Shown here piece by piece: positions 45,640 to 56,173 of a stretch of 64,000 nt of DNA (its first letter is position 1; every line of letters begins with the position of its first letter). The DNA is taken from contig CM030366.1 in NCBI GenBank assembly GCA_017893485.1, positions 98,515,085-98,579,084 of the forward strand, given 5' to 3'. Under the pieces are notes generated by a model. That model searched no databases, was not told where the DNA came from, and was given only the letters and a program-made list of their open reading frames with translations. The DNA comes from Hemerocallis citrina (lineage: Eukaryota > Streptophyta > Magnoliopsida > Asparagales > Asphodelaceae). The position numbers and the translations under genes were made by a program.

Positions 45640-46300
45640 ACAAAAATTACTATCTTAATCCATAATATCTAATTTCAACAATGAAGATCACCATGGGCAT
45701 AGCAACTAATCAGTATACTTGAGAAATAAAAAAATAGAAATAAGTACCTGAATGAGGGTTATAAATAGAACTTATAGAATGAAAAAATTAATATCTTCAT
45801 CCAATTATCTAATTTCAACACTGAAAATCACCATAGGCATAGAAACTAAGCAGTATCATTGAGATAGGAAAAATACTTATAAAAAAAAACAGTAGTTCTC
45901 TCTAATTGCTAATCTCTAATATGTAATCTCAATAATGAAATTCATCATGGACATTGCAACTGATTAGTAGTTCCGAGAAAGTGAGAACTACTAAGCCCTC
46001 TCACATTCATCGTCTGAAGAAGCAAACAGTTAATTAAATATTCTAAAATAAAAGAGTTTCTGCATCAAATAGTATCTCAATATATCATCACTAATCAAGA
46101 ACCAAGAATATTTAACATCAATTAACATCAATTAAATTACAAAAATTAATAACCCTAAAATTAAAGTTTGCCTAATTAAATAAAAGGAGCAATAAAAGAG
46201 TTTCTGCATCAAATAGAATATCCATATAGCATCACTAATCATGAACCAAGATTATCTAACATCCATTAAATCACAGAAATTAATAACCCTAAAATTCAAG
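45640..46300. repeat. Imperfect tandem repeats, about 120-145 bp
   Basis: Three copies of a unit containing ATCTAATTTCAACA, TGAAGATCACCATGG and GCATAGCAACTAA lie at about 45650, 45790 and 45915. Two copies of a unit with AAGAGTTTCTGCATCAAATAG and ATCACTAATCA lie at about 46053 and 46197. No gene is present. Confidence 0.7.
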
Positions 46301-46394
46301 CTTGCCTAAGCAAACAGATAATCAATTAATCTATGTATCTAAAGGAGCAATAATAAAAAGAGTTAATGGATCTGCAGTAGATGTGCATACATTT

Positions 46395-46860
46395 TTAGCC
46401 ACTGACCCTAATACCGAAGAAGGAGCGGGTGTCGATGGGGAGATAATACCGAAGAATTCGGGTGGCGAATGGTGATGGGGCTAAAGAGCGGCAGGTGGCG
46501 ATTGGACTAAAGAGCGGCGACAGCGACTGGCGAAGCGACAGCGGAACAGATCGGCAGATGGAGGAGGTACGGCGCAACGATGGCGGATGGCAGAGGTGGG
46601 CAGCGGGGATGATTTTGAGAGAGATGGGAGAGGAATAGACGTGCGGCGGGTGGCGATGGGGCTAAAGAGCGGCGATGGTGACTGGCGAAGGTACGGCGCA
46701 ACGACGGTGGATGGCGGAGGTGGGCAGCGGGGTTGATTTTTTGAGCGAGAGGGAGAGGAACAGACGTGCGGGTGGGGATGATTTTTTGAGAGAGAGGGAG
46801 AGGAACAGATGTGGGGGTGAGGGTTTGGGGTTTTGTTGAATGCACGTGCGGTGAACGAAT
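46395..46860. repeat. GC-rich minisatellite
   Basis: A unit of roughly 120-130 bp (GGCGATGGGGCTAAAGAGCGG...GGTACGGCGCAACGA...GGCAGCGGGG...GAGAGGGAGAGGAACAGA) is repeated about three times with internal deletions. ORFs on either strand are translations of the repeat. The function is unknown. Confidence 0.75.
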
Positions 46861-47571
46861 TCGATGAGTTTGGGTTTTAATTGCATGTATATTGCACGGG
46901 TTGGTAGATTGACAAAACATTTACAAGTGACACTAAGGCCTTCTCCCATTATAATATTAGAGATTAGAGATTATATTATTATTATATTATTATTTTTAAT
47001 TATTTGTATTATCTTTTTACATTCAAAAAATTTATTTTGTGCAAAAAAAGTTATAAATAAAACATTTAGCATCCAAAATGTGCACCTCATTTGAAATCTC
47101 ATACCAAAATAGCATATTCTAAAGAAAATGTCAAAATGAAATTTAAAATGGGAAAGTAGATGGGGAACCATTAAGAATGCTCTTAGCCTTAGGCATGTAT
47201 TTCAGTTGGTAACTCGAATACAAGCGTATCAGATTCTTGAGTGAAGTGATTGCAGGATTTAATTTCACCAAATGATGACATGCTCGAAGTATAGGATAAG
47301 ATCTGTTTGCTTGGAAATGGAATCAGGTGGCTCAGTAATTCTGAAGATCCCAACGATGAGATACTCCAATCTAGTATACTGCTCCGACCCTTGCAATTTT
47401 CGAACTCTCTAGCTCTGGTACACTGGTACTTGCGTAAACAATCGTGGCATCATCCAAGTCACAACAAAAAATCTTCTTTTGCCTCTAAACCACTCTTTAT
47501 TTAGTCTCAAGTTCTGACTGATGTTGTAGAACGAACTCAACATCATTACCAATTAGAGTCTTATTCTCGTA
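46861..47571. other. AT-rich spacer, possible small MITE
   Basis: GGCCTTCTCCCATTATAAT at about 46938 and, from the other side, GAGCATTCTTAATGGTTCC (ending about 47185) could be degraded Tourist-type inverted ends. The flanks are TAA and TTA, so the call stays tentative. No coding region is supported in 47190-47571. Confidence 0.35.
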
Positions 47572-48317
47572 GAGCATTCACTATCTTTGCTAAAAACCCA
47601 ATATTTAGCAATTGAGCTGAAAAAACTCTCTACTATCGTTTGCTAAAAAATGAAAATTTAGAATAGAAGTAAACAATCGACTGCTAAAAATAACAGCAGC
47701 TTTAAACGATTGCTAAATATAGAAGACGGAAGATGATGCTCCGTCCGTTTAATTTTTTTTTATTTTTATAATATGGTCGGACGGAAGTTCATCTTCAGTC
47801 CGCTAAGTTCTTTAATATATTTTTTTCTCAAAATTACTAAAATGCCATCTAAAAAATTACAAAATTGCCATTTAAATAAATTTTAAAAATTAAAAAATAA
47901 AAAACATGCTCGGACGGAAGAAGATCTTCCGTTCGGCAATTTGTTCAGAATTTTTTTCACAAATTTACTAAATTGCCATTATAATAATTACGAAAATGCT
48001 ATTAAAATATCAAAAAATTTCAAAAAGAAAAAAAATGCTGGACGGAAGAAGATGGTCCATCCGACATTTTTTTCAATTTTTTTGCAAAATATTACTAAAT
48101 TGCCATTACAATAATTATGAAAATGTTATTAAAATAATTTTAAAAACAAAAATAAAAAAATGCTCAGACGGAGCCAAAAAGAAGCTTTAAAAATAAAATA
48201 TAGTCTAGCCTTCTAAATTTAGCACTAAACAACTGGAGCATTCTCGACATCAAAAGCGATATTAGCCAAATGCTAAAATTGTAAAATTTAACAGCAAGCA
48301 ACCGATAGTGGATGCTC
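47572..48317. mobile_element. Harbinger-like MITE with palindrome array (family E)
   Basis: Inverted ends GAGCATTCACTATCTTTGCT (left) and, from the right, GAGCATCCACTATCGGTTGC, each followed by TGCTAAAA-type sequence. Flanks are GTA and TTA, so the 3-bp duplication has decayed by one base. The interior has four dyads (47727-47743, 47782-47798, 47915-47931, 48043-48059) of CGGAA-N7-TTCCG type. They are separated by AT tracts built of ATTACTAAATTGCCATTA-like words. The architecture is the same as element D at 146-835, with different palindromes. Confidence 0.8.
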
Positions 48318-48876
48318 TTACAATGAGCTCTTTACTGGCCGCCGTAGGCACAAACGATGAGCTGGGCCAAAAAAGTCAGAACCCTTTCTGCAGCCCTATT
48401 GGTGAAACCGTTTTACTGTGGAACAACTCGATCAGGCATACAGAGCAAAGCTTGTCCTATTCCTCTCCGTCCTCCTCTAAATTAACCTTGCCGTCATTAA
48501 AGTCATGATTGTAAACATTATACACATCCAATCATCACACTGTTGTTTCTCAATCACTGAGCATAATTCTATATATAGGTGCTTGAAATTGTTTTTATTA
48601 TGGAAAAAAAAAAAATTTGTACGTCCGAATACATTATTCTGAACTTATTCGAAGGGGGCATAAACCCAGCGCCCGCTTGATTAAAAAGGAGGACTTCATT
48701 AAAATGGAGGAAGGTACACAATTCAAAGAACCAAATGCATAAAGTGAAAGAAACATAACAGATCAGTACCGACCCCTTGAATCTCAAATTGAATCAGGAA
48801 GAGAGTTCAAGAGATCTGAAAATCAAACTGAATACACAAACAGTACGATAGAACAAAATATAAACATTGAAGATTA
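48318..48876. other. 3' flank of DUF4220 gene
   Basis: No ORF is supported. The part nearest the stop codon (about 48600-48876) is the likely 3' UTR on the minus strand. No clear polyadenylation signal could be fixed. Confidence 0.4.
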
Positions 48877-50949
48877 TTACTTGTGAACTATCAGCTTCGG
48901 TTTGCCGTACGGAGCTTCCATACTGTAATGCTGTCCCATACCTAGATGAGCAATTAGCAGCCAAACATGCGTAAGAAGCTCCCCTCCTACACTCAGCTGC
49001 TTCGCATGAACACTCCCCCTACAACGAATTGCAGCAAAGGATAACATCTCCACCCAAACTGCACTCACTACTCTCCTTCTCTTTTTACTTGGTATAGCGA
49101 CTAAATTATGAGCAAGCCTACAGGCATCAAAAATAAGTAATCTGTTCGCAGACTTCCTGTTCCCTTCCTCCTCTTTGTTCACTACAGGGAAAGTGCTAAG
49201 AAGCAACTTGCTAGCCTTTGCTTCATCCAAATTCGAAGGATCTTTCTCACGTAAGAAAAGCTCTGTTGGGGTAGCACAAATGTCGGCAAACCTAAGCTTT
49301 CCAATTCCAGCACTCACCATATGTGGGCGCTGCACCAACAGGTACAACATGTAGCACGCTATTTGTCTGCTTATCTTTTTCTTTTTTACAACTTCGATTC
49401 TGTCACTGTTACTAATGTCTCGTTCTTCTCGATGATAGCAAATATCTGTGGCAATGTGCCAGAGAAGGATGCTCTCGTCGAATTCTGCCTCATCAATGCT
49501 CCACCCAAGAATCTTCCGGAAACCCTTCTGCTGGAGAGACCATTCCCCTCTGCATGTATTATAACGTGTATAACCTGTGTAGTCTTCTACACTCTCAGAC
49601 TTCTCCTTCAACTCATTGAAGATTAGCTCTTCAAGCTCCTCTGATATATCAGCGGCCTCTGTGTATTGGAAAAAATCCCAAGTTTCTTTTACATTCAACT
49701 TTTTCAAAAAATTCCTGAATATTGTACGATGCCGATCTCTGAGACAGAAATTGATTAAACTGTACTGGTATATTTTATTGGACCATCGTGGACGACGTGA
49801 CTTGATGAGCAAATGGAAACGACAAATAAATTGACAAATCTTGCTAATAATGAACAGCTTTTTCCTGCCGTAACCTTCAAGCCAGATAAACGCCCAGTCG
49901 GAGAAGAGGAGCAGAAAAATTGAAATCATGTCAAGAGCAAGAGCAACTAGTAACAAAATGTAGGTTATAGTCTTGTCTGCCTCCTTGTAACCATCCTTTG
50001 ATGATAAGATGAAAATAACAAGTGATATAATGATCATAGACAAAGATGTAGCACGTGCAACAAGACCGGTCAAAGTATAGACGAATGATGCCTTCGTATA
50101 CAACACATCGAACATAAAAGAAAGCTCAATCTCTACCACTTTGAAAGCCTGGACAGGAAATCGCTGCAGGAAGAAGGACCGACTTTTCAACCGATCTTGG
50201 AAGTTAAGGACAAGGTCCACAACGAGACGCTTGAAAGTCTGGAAAAACTCGTAGGACTTTAACATGATCTCATTGTCGGTAATCTCAGTGGCCGGTTCAG
50301 GGTCGGAAGGAGGAAATCTCGACTGGGCTTTTGGCTCCACGAGAATCTTCACAGAGAGTCCACCCTTTTGTTGCGCGAGATATTCCTCCAAAATTCTGGC
50401 ATAGTCAAGATCAGGTTCTGGAGGAGGAAGCATCGAATCCATGAGGCAGTCTATGCTAGCTGAACGTAATGCCCATGTCCTCTCTCCATACTTTAGAACC
50501 CCAGCAATATATATTGGAATAGCTGCCTTCCACAGCCGGGTGCTTGGCAGTGACAATGACAAGACCGAGATCGCTACATAGACTTGAATTACAAGACCCA
50601 ACAGATGCCTCCACCAAAGCTGGTTATCCTCAATGGAATATGCTGTAATGGTATCAGGCCCACCAAGGTGTAATAAAAGGAAAGGTGCCCAAAATGCGAG
50701 GAGGTAATCATTTTTACTATGGTTTTGGTCGTTGAGAATGTTGAGAAGGTCGCCGAGAGCTAAGGTGGCAACATAATCAGCGAGTAAGTAGAATAACCAC
50801 AGAAACAGGCTCAAAGGTCTGGAAGCACTGTACTTGCGAAGAAGGGCCAAGAAAATGAGGAGAATTTGGAATGACATGCTGATTAGAACGAGGACTTCGA
50901 TTCCCTCAGAGCTCCACAAGTTCCTTAGCGAAGCTGGGACTATCTCCAT
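48877..50949 (-). CDS. DUF4220/DUF594 family membrane protein
   Basis: An intact single-exon ORF of 690 residues, starting MEIVPASLRNLW, the normal start and length for this plant-specific family. About four hydrophobic segments lie in the N-terminal 170 residues (GIEVLVLISMSFQILLIFLAL, SLFLWLFYLLADYVATLAL, YLLAFWAPFLLLHLGG, LLGLVIQVYVAISVL), ending in YIAGVLKYGERTWALR, which is a DUF4220 hallmark. Two more lie at about 290-355. The C-terminal part has RQIACYMLYLLVQRPHMV and HVWLLIAHLGMGQHY, the DUF594 signature. The molecular function is not known; members are often found in clusters and are polymorphic. It is the only intact host-type gene here. A gypsy element begins 271 bp upstream of its start codon. 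Confidence 0.93.
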   Translation of the reverse strand: MEIVPASLRNLWSSEGIEVLVLISMSFQILLIFLALLRKYSASRPLSLFLWLFYLLADYVATLALGDLLNILNDQNHSKNDYLLAFWAPFLLLHLGGPDTITAYSIEDNQLWWRHLLGLVIQVYVAISVLSLSLPSTRLWKAAIPIYIAGVLKYGERTWALRSASIDCLMDSMLPPPEPDLDYARILEEYLAQQKGGLSVKILVEPKAQSRFPPSDPEPATEITDNEIMLKSYEFFQTFKRLVVDLVLNFQDRLKSRSFFLQRFPVQAFKVVEIELSFMFDVLYTKASFVYTLTGLVARATSLSMIIISLVIFILSSKDGYKEADKTITYILLLVALALDMISIFLLLFSDWAFIWLEGYGRKKLFIISKICQFICRFHLLIKSRRPRWSNKIYQYSLINFCLRDRHRTIFRNFLKKLNVKETWDFFQYTEAADISEELEELIFNELKEKSESVEDYTGYTRYNTCRGEWSLQQKGFRKILGWSIDEAEFDESILLWHIATDICYHREERDISNSDRIEVVKKKKISRQIACYMLYLLVQRPHMVSAGIGKLRFADICATPTELFLREKDPSNLDEAKASKLLLSTFPVVNKEEEGNRKSANRLLIFDACRLAHNLVAIPSKKRRRVVSAVWVEMLSFAAIRCRGSVHAKQLSVGGELLTHVWLLIAHLGMGQHYSMEAPYGKPKLIVHK

Positions 50950-51220
50950 TTTTACTCACAGATAGCACCTCGTATGGACCTTTTTTTTTATAAGCAAAAA
51001 AATCTGAATAAAAGAAGAAAAGAAAAACTGTGACAAATGAAAATTAGTAGTTCTTTGAGAGAAATATCAGAATACAGAAGTAAAGAGTATATAATCAAGA
51101 AGCAAGATATCTACCACGTTAAAACATAAACTAATTTTGTTTTGGGAATGGAGGATCCAGTAGAGATTGGGGAGAATGGATGTTGCAGAGGACTAAGAAA
51201 TTTGTTCAGTACTAATGCAG
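50950..51220 (-). promoter_or_regulatory. Residual 5' flank of DUF4220 gene
   Basis: This is 271 bp between the ATG and the TGCAG duplication of the gypsy element. It would have to hold the 5' UTR and core promoter unless the promoter lies inside or beyond the LTR. No certain TATA box was found; AAGAGTATATAATC (about 51084-51097) is a candidate in either orientation. Confidence 0.4.
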
Positions 51221-51859
51221 TGATGATAGTAAAAATCGCAGCGAATCATGGCCGTACGATTTTGACACAGATCTCAAAACTTCTATAGGCAGATTAATCA
51301 TAACGGGCTTCCTTAACAGGTCTGAGGCTTCTCTAAGCTCCTCTACAAGTCATGAGGTTCTTCCAAGCCCATAAAAAAAGACAGACTATGCCCACACCCA
51401 GCCCATGCAGGCTAGGAGTCAAATCTCTTATCTCCTAACAAGAGAACTTATCTCTTGAGGGGGAGAAACATAAAGGAGATAAGGAGTTCATATCGATCCA
51501 ATGGATCTAAAACAATCTCTTAATATGTTTCTTAGGCCTATAAATACCCTCCCCCCTCCATAGTCAGAAGGTAATCGGCAAGTTGCCAGTTTCTCTCTCA
51601 AACTCTCTTTCTCTTTCTGGTTCTGACTTGAACGTCGGAGGATCTGTCGCCGGTGCCACCCCCAGTTTTTCAGGCTTTTTGCAGGTCCATCGACCGCGCC
51701 ATCAACCGTCAGATTCAGATCACGGTCATCAGTCAACGATTCAGATTCAAACTCAGGAGCTCTAACCGTATTTCACGGCCAAAGTCAAAGGTCAGATTTT
51801 TTGTAATTTTCATAAATAAGAACTATCTGTTTGCTCCCACACAAAAATAAGCAACAACA
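51221..51859 (+). repeat. 5' LTR of gypsy element
   Basis: 639 bp. It contains CCTATAAATACCCTCC (about 51538-51553), a good TATA box pointing into the element and away from the DUF4220 gene. Confidence 0.88.
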
Positions 51860-51903
51860 AATTGACTCGTCTGTAGAAAACTACATAAGTCAGACTTGAC
51901 GAC

Positions 51904-54115
51904 ATGCCACCAAGGCTTAGAGACAGAGCGGCGGCCTCAAGCTGTCGCACCAACTCTTTTCATTAACCAACTCCTCCTATGGAAGATTCGATTCCTCCTA
52001 AATAGTCACCCCGACAACCTAGTCAAGCTCCTTCCAACGGAGAGGCATCGGAGGGCTCCCGACAAAACCGTCATGAACAACATCCTCAGTACGACCACGT
52101 CTCAGTCCACAATGCTTCAACTGATTCAATGGCATCGCGAGGCCCCCGGGGCTCTAGAGATCTCCGCCAGATTATCAGTGCCAAGCAACAAGGAACTGAT
52201 CTACGAATCCACTTGGACGAGAAGCGCACCCGAACTGAGGCATCCCACTCGGGACATCAAGCAAACTAGAGAATCTATTTTTCTAGACAGAGATCAAGGC
52301 AATCCTCTTCTCACAGGGGGTGCACCACAACAAGGAGCCCGACTCATGAGATTCGAAAGTTTCTTGTGCGGAACAGAGAAAAAAATGCCCCAGTCACTAT
52401 GGCTGAATTGGATAAGTTCAAGCTCGGCATCCTCCAAGCTATCCAAGGAAGTCAAGATCTGGGTCTGCCCCCCAACGAACAATCCGCCGACTCAACTGGG
52501 TATCAGGGGAAGGACGACCAAGTCCTTTGCCGTATCTAAGAAATAGAAGATCATCTAGAACAAATAAAGAATGAGAGAAACTGCTCTAGCAGGGCCTACC
52601 GCCCTAGTCGACCACCTTTCAGCAAAGCCATCCTCAATGAACCCATCCCAAGGGACTTCAAGGCTCCTCAATTTGAATCCTACAATGGAGAATTAGACCC
52701 AACCAACCATATAAAGAGCTTCAAAACACTCATGATGATCTACAACGCCACCGATGCACTCATGTGTCGAACATTCCCGGCCACACTGAAAGGATCAGTA
52801 AGAGAATGCTATTCACGCCTGACTCTAGAAATCAGCTGGAGGAGGTTTTTATTGCGCACTTCGTTACTAGCTGTAAGGCTGAAAAAACAAGTGCCTCCCT
52901 GTTAGAACTGAAACAAAAAGATGGAGAACTTCTGAGAGACTTTGTCAAATGCTTTACAACTGAAGCAAGGTCGGTTTTCTCCTTGAACACTTCAATGGCG
53001 GTTGTAGCTTTCTGCCACAACGTCTCCCTCGCCAAAGAGCCACCCAAAAGTTTTACTACGCTCCTGCAAAGGAGTGACAAGTATATCAGGGTCGAGGAAG
53101 CTTTCTATCCTCAAGGCCAGAATGATTCATCTTTCGGAAATAAATGGAAGAATACAAGCGAGGAAGAACCCAGGAAGTTCCGGAAAGACAGCGCAGGTCA
53201 ACGTCGTCCACCTCCAGCACCACGATTCGACAAGTTCACTCCTCTCAAAACAAGCTTATCATCCATCCTCATGGAAGTTGAGAAGGACGGAATAATCCGC
53301 CCTCCCCCTAAGATGTCAACGTCCAGTAAGAGAAGAGAAGAAAATAAGTGGTGCACATTTAACAGAGATCATGGACATACTAATGACAACTATCGAGCCC
53401 TTAAAGAAGAATTGGAAGCCCTAATTCACAGGGGCTATCTCTTCAACTTTGTTCAGAAAGATGACGACACCGAAAACCCTCTGCTTCGGGGGGCTAACAA
53501 GCGTCAAGAGAGGCCATACGAATCGCAAGCTCTAAACACATGGTCGTCCTCCACTCCATTCATGGATGCCCGATGGGGGAAGATTTCAACTCCTCCTGCA
53601 AAGCTTTCATTAGGGAAGTCAACTCCATTAATAACATTCCGCCTGCCAAAAGCACCGGGGTCCTAATATCTTTCTCCGAGAAGGACTTAGAAGGCGTCCG
53701 AACACCTCATTGCGACACATTGGCCATAAACCTTTTTATGGTGAATCATGAGGTACGCCGCATCATGGTGGACAATGGAAGATTAGTAAACATCCTCTAC
53801 ATGGCCACATTCAATGCTCTCAGGCTCTCCCGAGACCGACTCAAGCCAGCCGGTTATACACTCCACAGATTCTTCGGTGTTCCCGTTCAAGTAGAAGGAG
53901 TCGTCACACTGGATGTGACAGCAAAAAAGGCCCCCGCTATTCGAATGGAAGTACTGTACTTTATGGTAGTTGATGTTAAAGCCGCATACATCGCTAAATT
54001 TGGCCGTCTCGGCCTAGCAGCCTTCCATGCAGTTGCTTCCGCCTTCCACATGAAAATAAAGTTACCAACAACGGTTGGCGTAGGCTAAGTTGTAGGGAGC
54101 CAACATTCAGCATGA
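51904..54115 (+). pseudogene. Tat-type gag and aspartic protease, broken
   Basis: The N-terminal part has MPPRLRDRAA at 51904 with several stops. From 52606 the gag core reads PRDFKAPQFESYNGELDP and CRTFPATLKGS. A frame change near 52800-52850 leads to SASLLELKQKDGELLRDFV and, at 53346-53450, CTFNRDHGHTNDNYRALKEELEALI followed by HRGYLFNFV, the Tat gag zinc-knuckle region with its last cysteine replaced. After a further frame change near 53660 the protease reads ISFSEKDLEGVRTPHCDTL and RRIMVDNGRLVNILYM. The usual D-(S/T)-G is D-N-G. FGRLGLAAFHAVASAFHMKIKLPTTVGVG ends at the stop 54086-54088. RT, RNase H and integrase are not found. Confidence 0.85.
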
Positions 54116-54503
54116 ACATGCTACACCGCTATAATGGGGGGCTCGGTTCTCCCCCTCGATGCCATAGAACTACCGCCAGAAAGCAGTCACAATAATTTCA
54201 AGACTGTAAATAAGCTTGAAGCCACTGCCACAAACAATTCTACCAAGAACTTCTAAACCTGCCAAATCATCTCTCACCATATCCAAACTAGCTCTCACCA
54301 TAACACAGTAATAACCCTGGATCCCTCGTCTGAAGCCACTCCGCTCATTCAACGGAGATAAATAATCATGCCTAAACACATTGGTGCTTCAGAAGATTTC
54401 TCTTTCTCTATGCAAAACAATGGGGGCTCCCTCCAAAATAGAAAAGTTCAGGCAAGGTCTACCAAGATGTTCGCCTAACGGCTCATCAACTTGAAGATCC
54501 GGT
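54116..54503. other. Gypsy post-protease region
   Basis: Begins with GGSVLPLDAIELPP, a recognisable gypsy coding remnant, then shows no further pol homology. It may mark the deletion that removed RT and integrase. Confidence 0.5.
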
Positions 54504-54551
54504 GGGCATGTAACACCCCATAATTTCTAAAGAGCTATAATATATATATAT

Positions 54552-54917
54552 AGGGAAGGGATCCGTTGCACACTACTTTAGTGCTCACCGCGTGAACACT
54601 ACGCCTTCGGGCGTTCATATCGAAAATCCGAACTGTTCACATTGATCTACACATCTAAATTAGTCTAAATATGTAAAATGAAATCATTTGAAATTCATTT
54701 GCCCATACATCATGTGATTATAAAAACAATGAATTTCAGCCATACAATTTTGTAACATTTCAATGAATGGGCAAATGAATTTCAAATGATTTGATTTTAC
54801 ATATTTAGACTAATTTAAATGTGTAGATCAATGTGAACGGTTTGGATTTTCGATATGAACGCCCGAAGGCGTAGTGTTCACGCGGTGAGCACCAAAGTAG
54901 TGTGCAACGGATCCTTT

Positions 54918-54921
<4 letters not shown>
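54552..54921. mobile_element. Foldback MITE inside TRIM-like LTR
   Basis: About 370 bp that fold almost completely. AGGGAAGGGATCCGTTGCAC and its continuation through CTCACCGCGTGAACACTACG and CCTTCGGGCGTTCATATCG recur as the complement at the right, ending CGGATCCTTTCCCT. It sits in a TATATA tract, compatible with a TA target duplication, though a duplication cannot be proved in a TA repeat. It is absent from the 3' LTR, so it came after the TRIM-like element. The superfamily is uncertain. Confidence 0.75.
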
Positions 54922-54959
<38 letters not shown>

Positions 54960-55674
54960 AAGTGAATGGCAGTTTGGTAATTTATTGGAAAAGGGGGGGC
55001 ACGTGGATTGAACACAGCCGGTGGCTGTGTGTGCTGACGTCTGATGACGTTAGCGGGGAACAGAGGAGTCCCACCCAGTTCAAGATAGCAGGGGTCTGCT
55101 GTGGATGTTGGCGTGCTGACGTGTAGGGCCTGCCCGAGGAGAGAGGGGGTTGCTCTGACGTCATTACAAAGAGAAAGAGTAGAAAGGGTATTAAAATAGT
55201 CCCATATCCGGAATACAATAGAATAAAATAATAATAAATAATATAGCCTATGATCAAAAGTCACCAATCCGGTTAACCACCTTTTGAGAGGCAGCCTGTG
55301 GCAAGCAGTTGTATTATACTATAAATAATTTGTCTGATAAAATGTATAAATTGTCTGAGTTGGGGCAGGGGCGTTACAAATGGTATCAGAGCCGACTTTT
55401 GATACCGAGTGTTGGAGAGCCGTGAGTTATGGACTCCAGAATGATCGGTAGAGTGAGACAATCTCCAGTATTCCAGGATGATCTACGTAAAGGCCACAGA
55501 ATGATCCACAGAGTGGGATTTGTCTCCAGTATTCCAAAGACGAGAGCGACGCTCACGGACTGCTCCACTTCGACTAGAAAATAGATCCTGCACTAGATTC
55601 TGCATGCCTCGTGCTCAGCGAGGAGCTGATTTCTGAAGGAGGGTGTATTTAACACCCCATAATTTCTAAAGAGC

Positions 55675-55676
<2 letters not shown>

Positions 55677-55742
<66 letters not shown>
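55677..55742. repeat. (TA)n microsatellite in 3' LTR
   Basis: About 62 bp of alternating TA at the position where the 5' LTR has its TA tract and nested MITE. Confidence 0.9.
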
Positions 55743-55744
<2 letters not shown>

Positions 55745-56173
55745 AAGTGAATGGCAGTTTGGTAATTTATTGGAAAGGGGAGGGGGGGAGCACGTGGATT
55801 GAACATAGCCGGTGGCTGTGTATGCTGACGTCTTATGACGTCAGCCAGGAACAGAGGGGGCGCACCCAGTTGAAGCCATCGGGGGTCTGCTGTGGGTGTT
55901 GGCATGCTGACATGTAGGGCCCGCCCAAGGAGAGAGGGGGTTGCTCTGACGTCATCACAAAGAGAAAGTGGAGAAAGGGTATTAAAATAGTCCCATATCG
56001 GGAATACAATAGAATAAAATAATAATAAATAATATAGCCTATGATCAAGAGTCACTAATACGGTTAACCGCCTTTTCAGAGGCAGCCTGTGGTGGGCAGT
56101 GGTACTATACTATAAATAATTTGTCTGATAAAATGTATAAATTGTCTGAGTTGGGACAAGGGCGTTCAGGGCA

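Larger units (their letters stand above)
54509..56168 (+). mobile_element. TRIM-like LTR retrotransposon nested in gypsy element
   Basis: LTRs begin TGTAACACCCCATAATTTC (54509) and end GGGGCGTTACA (55378) or GGGCGTTCA (56168). They are flanked by the perfect duplication GGGCA (54504-54508 and 56169-56173). The interior is only about 265 bp: primer site TGGTATCAGAGCCGAC at 55381 and polypurine tract CTGAAGGAGGGTG before the 3' LTR (start about 55644). There is no coding capacity, the TRIM design, though the LTRs (about 500 bp without the nested MITE) are longer than usual. (TA)n tracts in both LTRs explain the IYIYIY ORFs. Confidence 0.88.

Noticed and set aside
46507..46949. Overlapping 137- and 95-residue minus-strand ORFs rich in P, S and R
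   Set aside because: They follow the GC-rich minisatellite units, and their composition reflects the repeat.
46935..47190. Small Tourist-like MITE
   Set aside because: The inverted ends are weak and the flanks TAA/TTA are not identical. Kept only as a tentative note in the spacer entry.
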